From positions 1 through 48,320 of the forward strand of contig JAYTEX010000076.1 in the NCBI GenBank assembly GCA_043734785.1: a stretch of DNA of 48,320 nucleotides, in the 5' to 3' direction. Below the pieces are notes generated by a model. It worked only from the letters and a program-made list of their open reading frames with translations, made no database searches and was not told the origin of the DNA. The stretch comes from CAIKBL01 sp043734785 (GTDB lineage: Bacteria; Pseudomonadota; Gammaproteobacteria; Ga0077536). Made by a program: the position numbers and the translations under genes. Below are positions 1-7,806 of the stretch, piece after piece; position 1 is the stretch's first letter; each line of letters opens with the position of its first letter.

Positions 1-356
1 TCCGCAACCTTAATGCTGATGCCGCCTGCTCGGGACCCAAGGGCAATCAAATTAATCTACCGCTCCAGCAAAGCAATATTTTCGGAAACTTCCTAGCTCC
101 GCAGGCAGGTGTTCGACGGCTAGGTCGGCTTGCACCGCAGCGCAATATCGCGTGCACGGCAAATACCCTGCGGAGGATTCCTCGCATGGCTTGTCGCAAA
201 CGCCGGGAACATCAATAATCGACTGTCGTACCGCATCAGCGGGCTCCGCGACTCGCCAAATTTCAGAACTCAGGATCTTAAGATGTCACGGTCGTCGCGG
301 ATTGTCGGCATCCCTTCGAGTTCCTTTCAAAACGGCTTCAATGCACGGGGTTTGCT
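1..356. other. Left-edge region without a recognisable gene
   Basis: I see no convincing coding region here. The short open frames on the plus strand have no recognisable protein character and no Shine-Dalgarno sequence. The interval must hold the promoter of the MFS gene at 357, but I could not identify a clear -35/-10 pair. Confidence 0.4.
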
Positions 357-1592
357 ATGACTGAATTGGCCGTGGCTGAAGCGGTCGCGCTGGCCAATCC
401 GGTGCCTTTGCGGCAGGACGCGCGCATCATCAGCCTGATTGGACTCGCACATCTGATCAGTCATTTCTTCCAGTTGATCATCGCGCCGCTGTTTCCGTGG
501 CTGAAAACGGAGTTCGGTTTAAGCTACGCCGCGCTTGGTTTTGTGATGACCGTGATCTTCGTAGTCTCGGCCGGCAGTCAGGCGATTGCCGGCTTCGTGG
601 TCGACCGCTTCGGGGCGGGCATTACGTTGCTCGGTGGCCTGGCCTGCCTCGCGCTGGGAACCGTCGGCTTCGGTATCAGCGCGAGCTATGCAAATTTGCT
701 GGTCAGTGCCGCCGTCATCGGCCTCGGCAATGGCGTGTTCCATCCAGTCAACTACACGCTGTTGAACGCGCGTGTCAGCGTGCGGCGCCTTGGGCCCGCT
801 TATTCAGTGCATGGGATCACTGGCAGCCTGGGCTGGGCACTGGCCCCCGTGTTCCTCGTCGGCATTGCGACGCCGTTCGGCTGGCGCGCCAGTCTTTTCG
901 CGGCCGCCGGCCTGCCGCTGCTCCTGATCGGTCTTTTAATCTTCAATCGCGCTGCCTTGCGCGCGACTGTGAAGGATGCGATCGACCGACCTGTGGCGGC
1001 TATGCAATCAAGCTTCAGCTTTCTGGCACTCCCAGCAATCTGGTGGTGCTTCGTCTTCTTTTTCATCCTGGCGATGGCCATCGGCGGCATCCAGAATTTC
1101 GTGCCGACGATATTCGCGAAACTCTTTGATCTGTCGCGCGCCACGGCAGCAATGAGCATCACGGTCTTCATGCTGGCAAGCGCCACTGGGATGCTGACCG
1201 GTGGCTGGCTGGTCGCACGCCAGAAAGCACTCGAACGGAATATTACGCTCGCCTTCGGGTGCTCGATTCTGGGTGCTCTGTTGCTCGGCCTCGATCAGGT
1301 GCCGGTCTCGATCGGCTGGGGGCTGATCGCGTTGATGGGCTTCGGCAGCGGCTTGTCGGGGCCATCGCGCGATATGCTGATTCGCTCAGTAGCGCCCTCA
1401 GGCGCCACTGGTCGTGTTTACGGGGTGGTCTATTCAGGCCTCGACTTCGGCATCGCTTCTGGGCCTGTATTGTTCGGCAAGATGCTTGATCACGGGCACT
1501 ACGCGGGCGTCTTCTACGGCATCGCCGTGTGCTGGGCACTGGCCATGATCACGGCCTGGCGGGTGGCCGGGATGGCCGTCCGTGAACCTTGA
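357..1592 (+). CDS. MFS transporter, fosmidomycin-resistance-like (Fsr) group
   Basis: This 411-residue polytopic inner-membrane protein is most likely a proton-coupled exporter of the major facilitator superfamily. The sequence shows about twelve hydrophobic segments in two halves. The first (LIGLAHLISHFFQLIIAPL) carries the His-rich opening typical of Fsr-like MFS proteins, and an AGFVVDRFG segment fits the MFS loop 2-3 motif. The substrate cannot be told from sequence. The ATG at 357 has only a weak purine stretch upstream. It is monocistronic as far as can be seen: the next gene begins 330 bases later and has its own candidate promoter. MFS membership is seen directly; the Fsr subgroup rests on resemblance to proteobacterial relatives. 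Confidence 0.85.
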   Translation: MTELAVAEAVALANPVPLRQDARIISLIGLAHLISHFFQLIIAPLFPWLKTEFGLSYAALGFVMTVIFVVSAGSQAIAGFVVDRFGAGITLLGGLACLALGTVGFGISASYANLLVSAAVIGLGNGVFHPVNYTLLNARVSVRRLGPAYSVHGITGSLGWALAPVFLVGIATPFGWRASLFAAAGLPLLLIGLLIFNRAALRATVKDAIDRPVAAMQSSFSFLALPAIWWCFVFFFILAMAIGGIQNFVPTIFAKLFDLSRATAAMSITVFMLASATGMLTGGWLVARQKALERNITLAFGCSILGALLLGLDQVPVSIGWGLIALMGFGSGLSGPSRDMLIRSVAPSGATGRVYGVVYSGLDFGIASGPVLFGKMLDHGHYAGVFYGIAVCWALAMITAWRVAGMAVREP

Positions 1593-1923
1593 GGTTGACT
1601 GTAAGATCTTCTCGTACATTGGCATCCGTTGCGCGTGTGTTGTAGGTCGTAGAGGGCTGGCCCAAGCGCACGCCTATCAAGACAGTGATTCACTACCCCA
1701 CCCTGGATTCAGGACGTGTTTAAGTCTGTTCACCGAATCTGGGCGAAAGCGCTCTCCATTTAATGCAAAGCATCATGCTCTATCACCTACCTACCCCGCT
1801 GTTATACTGCGCCGCACTCAATGCTGGCATCACATTTTACGGGCTGCGTGAACAGTGCGAAAGCGAGCTGTGGGTGAGGTTTTTTTCTGCGCGCGCCGCG
1901 TTTTCTCAACCTTGAAAGTATCT
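1593..1923. other. Intergenic region ahead of the hydroxylase-acyltransferase pair
   Basis: No gene is supported in these 331 bases; the short open frames lack coding character. An extended -10 promoter candidate lies at 1800-1808, and the ribosome-binding site of the next gene (GAAAG, about 8 bases before the ATG) is at the right end. Confidence 0.5.
1800..1808 (+). promoter_or_regulatory. Candidate extended -10 promoter
   Basis: The sequence TGTTATACT gives an extended -10 (TG-n-TATACT). No good -35 hexamer is found 17 bases upstream, which is usual for extended -10 promoters. Transcription would start about 105 bases before the ATG at 1924 and would serve the two coupled genes downstream. 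This is motif matching only. Confidence 0.35.
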
Positions 1924-3000
1924 ATGAATGCTGTGAACCCCGATCTCATCCACTTCGAGACCCTGAAAGACGCTCTGCTGGCGACGCTCATGCGCGGCTA
2001 CGAACGCGTCTTAATCGAGTTGCCAGGGTGGGTGATGGATGTTCGCAACCGCTTTTTCTGGGCGTATCTGCTGTCTTTCGTGGTCATCGGCGCTTGGGCC
2101 TATCGCCGTTACTATCCAGAAGCGCGCACGCATGTCCTCAAGTTCCTGTTCCCGAGGGAGGTATACACCCACCCCTCAGCGATGCTCGATTACAAGCTGC
2201 TGCTCGCGAACCGTCTGCTAGGGCCTGCCTCCTTACTCTCACGGGTGCTCCTCGGGACCGGACTGATAACGCTGGTCGCCACCGGCACACAGGAAGCACT
2301 AATCAGGCTACTCGGAACGCATCAGGAGACGATGATATGGTCCCTGCTGACTTCCACCTTGGTGGTGATTGCTATCACGATGTTGCGAGACTTTAGCACT
2401 TACGTCACGCACTCTTTGAGCCACAAAGTGCCGCTGCTATGGGAGTTCCATAAGGTTCACCACAGTGCAGAAGTGCTCACGCCGTTCACAATCTATCGTA
2501 AGCATCCCATTTATAACCTGTTCAGTGATTGCGTTTCCCTCGCGGTTGTGGCGCCGCTTCAAGGCCTCGTGGCGTACCTCTTCATCGGCGAAGCGCAACC
2601 GCTGACGATATTCGGCGCTAACCTGGTGTTTGCGATCTTCCACTTTGTGGGCGCCAATTTGCGGCACTCACATATCTGGCTGTCGTTTGGACCGACGTGG
2701 GGGCGGATTTTAATCAGTCCGGCACAGCATCAAATCCACCACAGCAAAGCCGAGCGTCACTGGAATAAGAATTTTGGAGAAGTGTTCGCGCTATGGGATT
2801 GGCTGTTCGGCACGCTGTATCTACCCGGAAAAGTCCGCGAGGTGATCGAATTCGGCGTCGCGGGAGCCGACAAGCCGGAGCATGCGACCCTCCTGCAGGC
2901 GTACTTCGTCCCGTTCACGAATTGCGCACGGATCATTCGCGGTTATTTCGCGCCATCGCCCCTTGCGCACAAGGCGGGCGCTAACGTCGGCGCCGAGTGA
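1924..3000 (+). CDS. Fatty acid hydroxylase / sterol desaturase superfamily membrane protein
   Basis: This 358-residue integral membrane di-iron oxygenase probably inserts a hydroxyl or double bond into a lipid or terpenoid substrate. The three histidine clusters of the superfamily are visible: HSLSH, then HKVHH, and later HSH plus QHQIHH near residues 258-275. Several hydrophobic helices precede and separate them. The ATG at 1924 is chosen over an upstream in-frame start because GAAAG stands about 8 bases before it and the intervening residues are not membrane-protein-like. Its stop overlaps the GTG start of the acyltransferase (GTGA), so the two are probably co-translated and act on one lipid. 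The actual substrate is unknown. Confidence 0.85.
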   Translation: MNAVNPDLIHFETLKDALLATLMRGYERVLIELPGWVMDVRNRFFWAYLLSFVVIGAWAYRRYYPEARTHVLKFLFPREVYTHPSAMLDYKLLLANRLLGPASLLSRVLLGTGLITLVATGTQEALIRLLGTHQETMIWSLLTSTLVVIAITMLRDFSTYVTHSLSHKVPLLWEFHKVHHSAEVLTPFTIYRKHPIYNLFSDCVSLAVVAPLQGLVAYLFIGEAQPLTIFGANLVFAIFHFVGANLRHSHIWLSFGPTWGRILISPAQHQIHHSKAERHWNKNFGEVFALWDWLFGTLYLPGKVREVIEFGVAGADKPEHATLLQAYFVPFTNCARIIRGYFAPSPLAHKAGANVGAE

Positions 3001-4115
3001 ACCGCGCCACCTCTATTTATCTTGATCTGGTCCGCCTGCTGGCGGCAGTCGCGGTCCTGCTCACGCATCTCGCCTATCCCCGTTTCAGCGGCGGCCTGTT
3101 GCTGCCGCTCCGGACCTACGGCAACGATGCCGTCATGGTCTTTTTCGTACTCTCGGGTTACGTGATCGCGTATACCGCGGCAACCCGCGATCTCGATGTA
3201 CGGACCTATCTTCTGAACCGCTGCGCTCGTTTGTATTCGGTCGCGGTGCCGGCGATCGTACTAACGATCGTGCTCGATCAAGCGGGCCGCCTGCTCGATC
3301 CCGACTTGTACAATGGTTTCTGGTACCAGGACGAACAACCTTTCTGGCGAGTCCTGACCGCGCTCACCTTTACCAATGAGCTGTGGTTCAAGTCCTGGCG
3401 ACTGTTTACCAATGGGCCGTATTGGTCGCTCGGCTATGAGTTCTGGTATTACTGCCTGTTTGCGGCGGCTTGGTATTTCAAAGGGGCTTGGCGGTGGGGA
3501 TTGATGATCGCAGGCTGCCTGTTGGTCGGCCCGAAGGTGTTGTTACTTTTTCCCGTTTGGTTGCTCGGCGTGTGGGTGTATCGCGTGAACCTGCGCGGCA
3601 ATGTGAGCGCCACGCTCGGGACCTTGCTGTTCGTGGGCTCGATAGTCGCCTACATCGCGTTTCGCGCGAGTGGGATGCGCGACGCGCTGCTCGAATGGTC
3701 TCACCTGCAATGGGGCCGGCATTTCGTAGAACATTCGCTGCGCTGGTCCAACGAATTTGTCAGCAGTTACTTTCTGGGGCCACTGGTCGCCGCCAACTTC
3801 ATTGGTTGCCAGGCGATCTCCAACTCGCTGGCGCCCTGGCTCGAACGCATCGCCCCAATCGTCCGGGACTGGGCGGGCTACACGTTCTCAATCTACCTCT
3901 TCCATTATCCGCTGCTGCAATTCCTGGGTGCGACGGGGCTCTTCGATCCCAAATCACCCTGGGCGATCACCGCGCTGTTCGCGCTCACCCTGCTCGGTTG
4001 CCGTGTGATCGGCAACTACTCAGAGAAGCGCAAAGAGGGCGCGCGCGCATTGCTAGAAAAAATCACCGGTATTCGAAAACCCACCTTGACCGGTGAACCC
4101 ACGACTACTGCTTAG
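2997..4115 (+). CDS. Acyltransferase family 3 (OafA/YrhL-like) membrane protein
   Basis: This 372-residue protein has about ten hydrophobic segments and belongs to the acyltransferase-3 family, which moves acyl groups (often acetyl) onto sugars, glycolipids or other surface molecules across the inner membrane. The N-terminal RLLAAVAVLLTHL segment carries the family's Arg and His, FFVLSGYVI matches the second conserved helix, and SLGYEFWYY matches the conserved Ser/Glu region. The GTG start overlaps the stop of the hydroxylase by 4 bases. Translational coupling suggests that the hydroxylated product is the acyl acceptor, but this is inference. Confidence 0.85.
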   Translation: MNRATSIYLDLVRLLAAVAVLLTHLAYPRFSGGLLLPLRTYGNDAVMVFFVLSGYVIAYTAATRDLDVRTYLLNRCARLYSVAVPAIVLTIVLDQAGRLLDPDLYNGFWYQDEQPFWRVLTALTFTNELWFKSWRLFTNGPYWSLGYEFWYYCLFAAAWYFKGAWRWGLMIAGCLLVGPKVLLLFPVWLLGVWVYRVNLRGNVSATLGTLLFVGSIVAYIAFRASGMRDALLEWSHLQWGRHFVEHSLRWSNEFVSSYFLGPLVAANFIGCQAISNSLAPWLERIAPIVRDWAGYTFSIYLFHYPLLQFLGATGLFDPKSPWAITALFALTLLGCRVIGNYSEKRKEGARALLEKITGIRKPTLTGEPTTTA

Positions 4116-4238
4116 GCGATCGATCAAATAGGCGGCGGTCAAGCATCGAGTTGATCGCGAAAAACTTGATCCTTCGCGAGACTTTAGTTGGGGCCAGCAA
4201 GCACGCTAGCTTATTTCGCGGATCAATGAACCCCGTCA

Positions 4239-5030
4239 CTACCAACTATTACGTAACTCGCGGAGCTTCAAAAAGACCAGTTTTGGATCGGGATCGTCCG
4301 GCAGTTCGGGGAATGCGGCACGAAGTTGCGCGATGACGCTCGGGCTCCGCAGCCGAAAAAACGTATTAATTTCTTTTTCCAAGGCCAGGGTCGAGACCAG
4401 CGGAGCGTTGGGATCCTGGGACTTGGCGCTCTCCAGCAATTGCTGCGCGCGGGCATTGTCCGGTTCGCGATTGAGCGTAAACCCAAGATTATTCGCGAAG
4501 TAGTCGTGTCCCGGATAGACCAGCGTACTCTCCGGTAGCTTGCTGAGTTGATTTGCGAAGGTCTCGTAGAGTTGTGCCGGATGCCCACCATGATGGCAGT
4601 TGCCAGCGCCTGCGTTAAACAGGGTATCCCCACAGAACAACGCCGGAATCTCGGTATGCGAGCGCAGACACACATGGCTCAGTGTATGGCCGGGCGTATC
4701 AAGCGCTTCGAGTTCGACAGTCTTGCCGATTTTGATCACATCACCCGCCACGAGTCCCCGATCGATACCCGCGATCGCATGCTTTGCATTCGCATGTGCG
4801 AGAAGTTTGGCGCCCGTCGCGCTGATCATCGCGGCGTTACCGCCGATATGATCGTGATGCTCGTGCGTATTGAGCACGTAAGTGATCCGCCATTGCTTGC
4901 GTCGAGCGATTTCCAGACACTTCTGGTGATCCAGCGGATCGATTGCCATCGCCTCCCCTGTCTCGGGACAGGCGATGAGATAATTAAAGTTCCGATAGGC
5001 GTTACCGGTCCAGATTTGTTCAACGATCAT
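4239..5030 (-). CDS. gloB: Hydroxyacylglutathione hydrolase (glyoxalase II)
   Basis: This 263-residue metallo-beta-lactamase-fold enzyme hydrolyses S-D-lactoylglutathione to lactate and glutathione, the second step of cytosolic methylglyoxal detoxification. The metal-binding signature THEHHDHIGG is near residues 55-64. Further metal or substrate ligands appear in DTPGHT, CGDTLF and YPGHDY. The C-terminal HAGH domain is present and the length equals the usual ~255-265. It lies alone on the minus strand, convergent with the acyltransferase, with 123 bases between them. No clear terminator was found there. Confidence 0.93.
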   Translation of the reverse strand: MIVEQIWTGNAYRNFNYLIACPETGEAMAIDPLDHQKCLEIARRKQWRITYVLNTHEHHDHIGGNAAMISATGAKLLAHANAKHAIAGIDRGLVAGDVIKIGKTVELEALDTPGHTLSHVCLRSHTEIPALFCGDTLFNAGAGNCHHGGHPAQLYETFANQLSKLPESTLVYPGHDYFANNLGFTLNREPDNARAQQLLESAKSQDPNAPLVSTLALEKEINTFFRLRSPSVIAQLRAAFPELPDDPDPKLVFLKLRELRNSW

Positions 5031-5413
5031 AATGAAGCTCGTGTAGTAGGTCTGCCATGAGCGAAGCGTGAGAGGGCATCACTATCGCGGAGATTTTTCG
5101 CATAGGCAAGTAGACCGAGCACGCCCGTTGCTGCTGTAGGCGTGCCACACCGACTTTACCGGGGCTATTGTGGCGATACTCCGCGAGTGGCGGCGGAAAT
5201 TCGGCCGCGTAGATAACCGGCAGTCGTGAGACGTTCGCCCCGCTGATAGAGCCGCGCAACGTCGTTTAAATCCTAGCAACGTGAAAATAATTTCTGCGAT
5301 GCGGTTCACGCAAACTTCATGCGCGAGATGCGCAACTCGTAACCGTGAGATTCGGTCACACTTACTCAGATCACCGCGTAGAATCGCCAGAACACCCTGG
5401 TAGAGGATCAAGC
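5031..5413. other. Divergent intergenic region between gloB and the acyl-CoA dehydrogenases
   Basis: No gene is supported in these 383 bases. Open frames on both strands lack a ribosome-binding site and recognisable sequence. The region must carry the divergent promoters of gloB and the dehydrogenase pair. A TAGAAT hexamer at 5379-5384 is a possible plus-strand -10, but it lacks a convincing -35. Confidence 0.4.
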
Positions 5414-6598
5414 GTGGACGCGATTGCAGAATTCCGCACTGAAACCCGCGCATGGCTCGCGGATAATTGTCCGCCTTCAATGCGCACGCCAATGCCTGAA
5501 GACGAACGCGTATGGGGCGGACGGGATCCGGTGTTCAAGCATCCCGACAGCAGACTTTGGCTGGCACGCATGGTCGCGCGCGGCTGGACCGTTCCGACCT
5601 GGCCCAAGGCTTACGGCGGCGCCGGACTCTCCAGGGACGAAGCGCTGGTGCTGGGTGAGGAAATGGCCCGTTGCAACGTTCGCACGCCCCTGTTCGGGTT
5701 TGGCATCAGCATGCTGGGCCCGGTGATGCTCAAGTACGGCACAGAGGCCCAGAAGGCCGAGCACCTGCCGCCCATCGCGCGCGGCGAGATTCGCTGGTGC
5801 CAAGGGTATAGCGAGCCCAACGCCGGCTCCGATCTCGCCAACCTGCAGACCAAGGCCGAGGATCACGGCGATCATTTTTTAGTGACGGGTCAAAAAATCT
5901 GGACCTCCTATGCCAACTTCGCGGACTGGATATTCTGCCTCGTGCGCACCGACACCACGACCAAGCACGGCGGGATCAGTTTTTTGTTATTCGATATGGC
6001 GAGCCCCGGAGTTGAAACTTGGCCCATCGCGCTGATCAGTGGGGCATCCCCTTTCTGCGAAACCCTCTTCGACAAGGTGCAGGTCCCGAAGCGCAATTTG
6101 ATCGGTGACTTGAATGCCGGATGGACGATCGCGAAGGAGTTACTGCAACATGAACGCGGCATGATTTCGCAGATCGGTCGCGCCATCGGCGGCACCGTGC
6201 CCTCCGTCGATCGCGTCGCACAACGTTACCTCGGCGACCTACGTGGTCGCATCAGCGATCCCACATTGCGCGATGCGGTCGCGCAACACGTGATGAACGA
6301 TCGTGCCTTCGAACTAACGGTCCGTCGCGCGAGCGAGGAAAGCGCGGCCGGCACCGCCACGGGAGGCGCCTCTTCGATGTTCAAGTACTACGGCACCGAG
6401 CAGAACAAGCGCAAGTTCGAACTGATCCTGAAATGCGCGGGCAGCCAAGCGCTCGGTTGGGAAGGTGACGAATTCCTGCCAGAGGAACTACAAATCTGTC
6501 GCACCTGGTTGCGCTCGAAGGGTAATTCGATCGAGGGCGGCACCTCAGAAATCCAGTTGAACATCATTGCCAAGCGCGTGCTCGGCCTACCCGATTAA
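5414..6598 (+). CDS. Acyl-CoA dehydrogenase, catalytic-type subunit
   Basis: This 394-residue flavoprotein should oxidise an acyl-CoA to the trans-2-enoyl-CoA, passing electrons to ETF. The FAD/substrate motif YSEPNAGSDLA is present around residue 135. The C-terminal SIEGGTSEIQ holds the catalytic Glu at about residue 374, in the MCAD-type position. The GTG at 5414 is preferred because AGAGGA lies about 7 bases upstream and translation from there begins with the family's normal N-terminus; an earlier in-frame start adds non-homologous residues. The second dehydrogenase follows after 10 bases. Tandem pairs of this kind form alpha2beta2 enzymes in sterol and bile-acid side-chain degradation. 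The acyl substrate cannot be read from sequence. Confidence 0.88.
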   Translation: MDAIAEFRTETRAWLADNCPPSMRTPMPEDERVWGGRDPVFKHPDSRLWLARMVARGWTVPTWPKAYGGAGLSRDEALVLGEEMARCNVRTPLFGFGISMLGPVMLKYGTEAQKAEHLPPIARGEIRWCQGYSEPNAGSDLANLQTKAEDHGDHFLVTGQKIWTSYANFADWIFCLVRTDTTTKHGGISFLLFDMASPGVETWPIALISGASPFCETLFDKVQVPKRNLIGDLNAGWTIAKELLQHERGMISQIGRAIGGTVPSVDRVAQRYLGDLRGRISDPTLRDAVAQHVMNDRAFELTVRRASEESAAGTATGGASSMFKYYGTEQNKRKFELILKCAGSQALGWEGDEFLPEELQICRTWLRSKGNSIEGGTSEIQLNIIAKRVLGLPD

Positions 6599-6608
6599 GG
6601 ATCACCCC

Positions 6609-7748
6609 ATGAGCCTGCTGCTGAATGAAGAACAGACTCTGTTGAAAAGCTCGGCGTGCGAGTTTTTCAGCGACAAGGCCCCCATAAAGGCCCTGCGCAA
6701 ACTGCGCGACGAGCAGGATGCGACCGGTTTTGACCGCAACCTTTGGCGGGAGGTGGCTGCCATGGGTTGGGCTGGAATTTTGATCCCCGAGACCTATGGC
6801 GGGGTCGGCTTCGGCTACCAAGGTCTTGGGCAGATACTTGAGGAAGCGGGGCGCACACTCACGGCGTCACCCCTTATTTCCAGCGTGCTCGTCGCTTCGC
6901 CGCTGATTCTGGCTGCCGGCAGCGAACAGCAGAAACAAACCTTACTGCCCGCGCTGGCGAGTGGCGAAACGTTGGTGACCCTCGCCTTGGATGAACGCCC
7001 CCGCCACGCGCCAACCCACATCATGACCACCGCACGCCAAACCTCCGCCGGCTACGTATTGAACGGCCGCAAAATCTTCGTGCTCGATGGGCATGTCGCG
7101 GATCACTTGATCGTGGTGGCGAGGACCTCAGGATCACCCGATGGAGAGGCCGGGCTGAGTTGTTTCTTGGTGGAGGGCAATGCTGTGGGTGTCACGCGCC
7201 AGCGCACCATCATGGTCGACGGGCGTAATGCTGCCAATCTGGTTTTCGAGCAGGTCATATTAGCCAACGACGCACTGCTTGGGCCGCTCGACGACGCCTA
7301 CCCCCTGCTTGAGCCCGTTCTCGATGGCGCGCGAATCGGGCTCGCAGCCGAAATGCTCGGCAGCGGTCTAGAGGCTTTCGAGCGCACCTTGAACTATCTC
7401 AAACTCCGCACCCAGTTTGGCGTTCCGATCGGCGCCTTCCAAGCGTTAAAACATCGCGCCGCGCTGATGCACTGTGAGATCGAGTTGACGACCTCCACCG
7501 TGCTCGAAGCACTGAGCGCGCTCGACGAGCGGCGCACGGACTTAGGCCCGCTCGCGAGCCTCGCCAAAGCGAAGGCCTGCGAGATGCTTGAGCTGGTGAC
7601 CAGCGAAGCGGTGCAGATGCATGGCGGCATCGGCATGACTGATGCGGAAGAGATCGGGTTCTTCCTCAAGCGCGCGCGAGTGGCCCAGCAGATCTTCGGC
7701 GATGCGAGCTTTCATCGGGATCGGTATGCGACGCTGATGGGATTTTAA
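6609..7748 (+). CDS. Acyl-CoA dehydrogenase, second (probably non-catalytic) subunit
   Basis: This 379-residue protein of the acyl-CoA dehydrogenase fold begins at an ATG with AAGGA 7 bases upstream, 10 bases after the preceding dehydrogenase. The region QMHGGIGMTDAEEIGFFLKR is typical of the family. However, the C-terminal stretch where the catalytic Glu would sit in an EGT context reads QIFGDASFHRDR, with no equivalent Glu. The N-terminal half is also divergent: the usual SEPxAGSD motif is replaced by ALDERPRHAP. By analogy with FadE/ChsE pairs it probably provides structural and FAD-binding surfaces to the upstream subunit. It is convergent with the quinohemoprotein genes. Confidence 0.85.
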   Translation: MSLLLNEEQTLLKSSACEFFSDKAPIKALRKLRDEQDATGFDRNLWREVAAMGWAGILIPETYGGVGFGYQGLGQILEEAGRTLTASPLISSVLVASPLILAAGSEQQKQTLLPALASGETLVTLALDERPRHAPTHIMTTARQTSAGYVLNGRKIFVLDGHVADHLIVVARTSGSPDGEAGLSCFLVEGNAVGVTRQRTIMVDGRNAANLVFEQVILANDALLGPLDDAYPLLEPVLDGARIGLAAEMLGSGLEAFERTLNYLKLRTQFGVPIGAFQALKHRAALMHCEIELTTSTVLEALSALDERRTDLGPLASLAKAKACEMLELVTSEAVQMHGGIGMTDAEEIGFFLKRARVAQQIFGDASFHRDRYATLMGF

Positions 7749-7806
7749 GGACGCATCGGTCAGTGCCTAAATAGCTTCGCTGAACCCACATGCGTGCCAT
7801 CGAACA

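Noticed and set aside
4140..4200. TCGCGAA/TTCGCGA inverted repeat downstream of gloB as a terminator.
   Set aside because: The stem is only 7 bp with a loop of about 10 bases and no following T-run; too weak to call.
5020..5259. Minus-strand open frame upstream of gloB.
   Set aside because: It overlaps the gloB start region, has no ribosome-binding site and no recognisable protein sequence.
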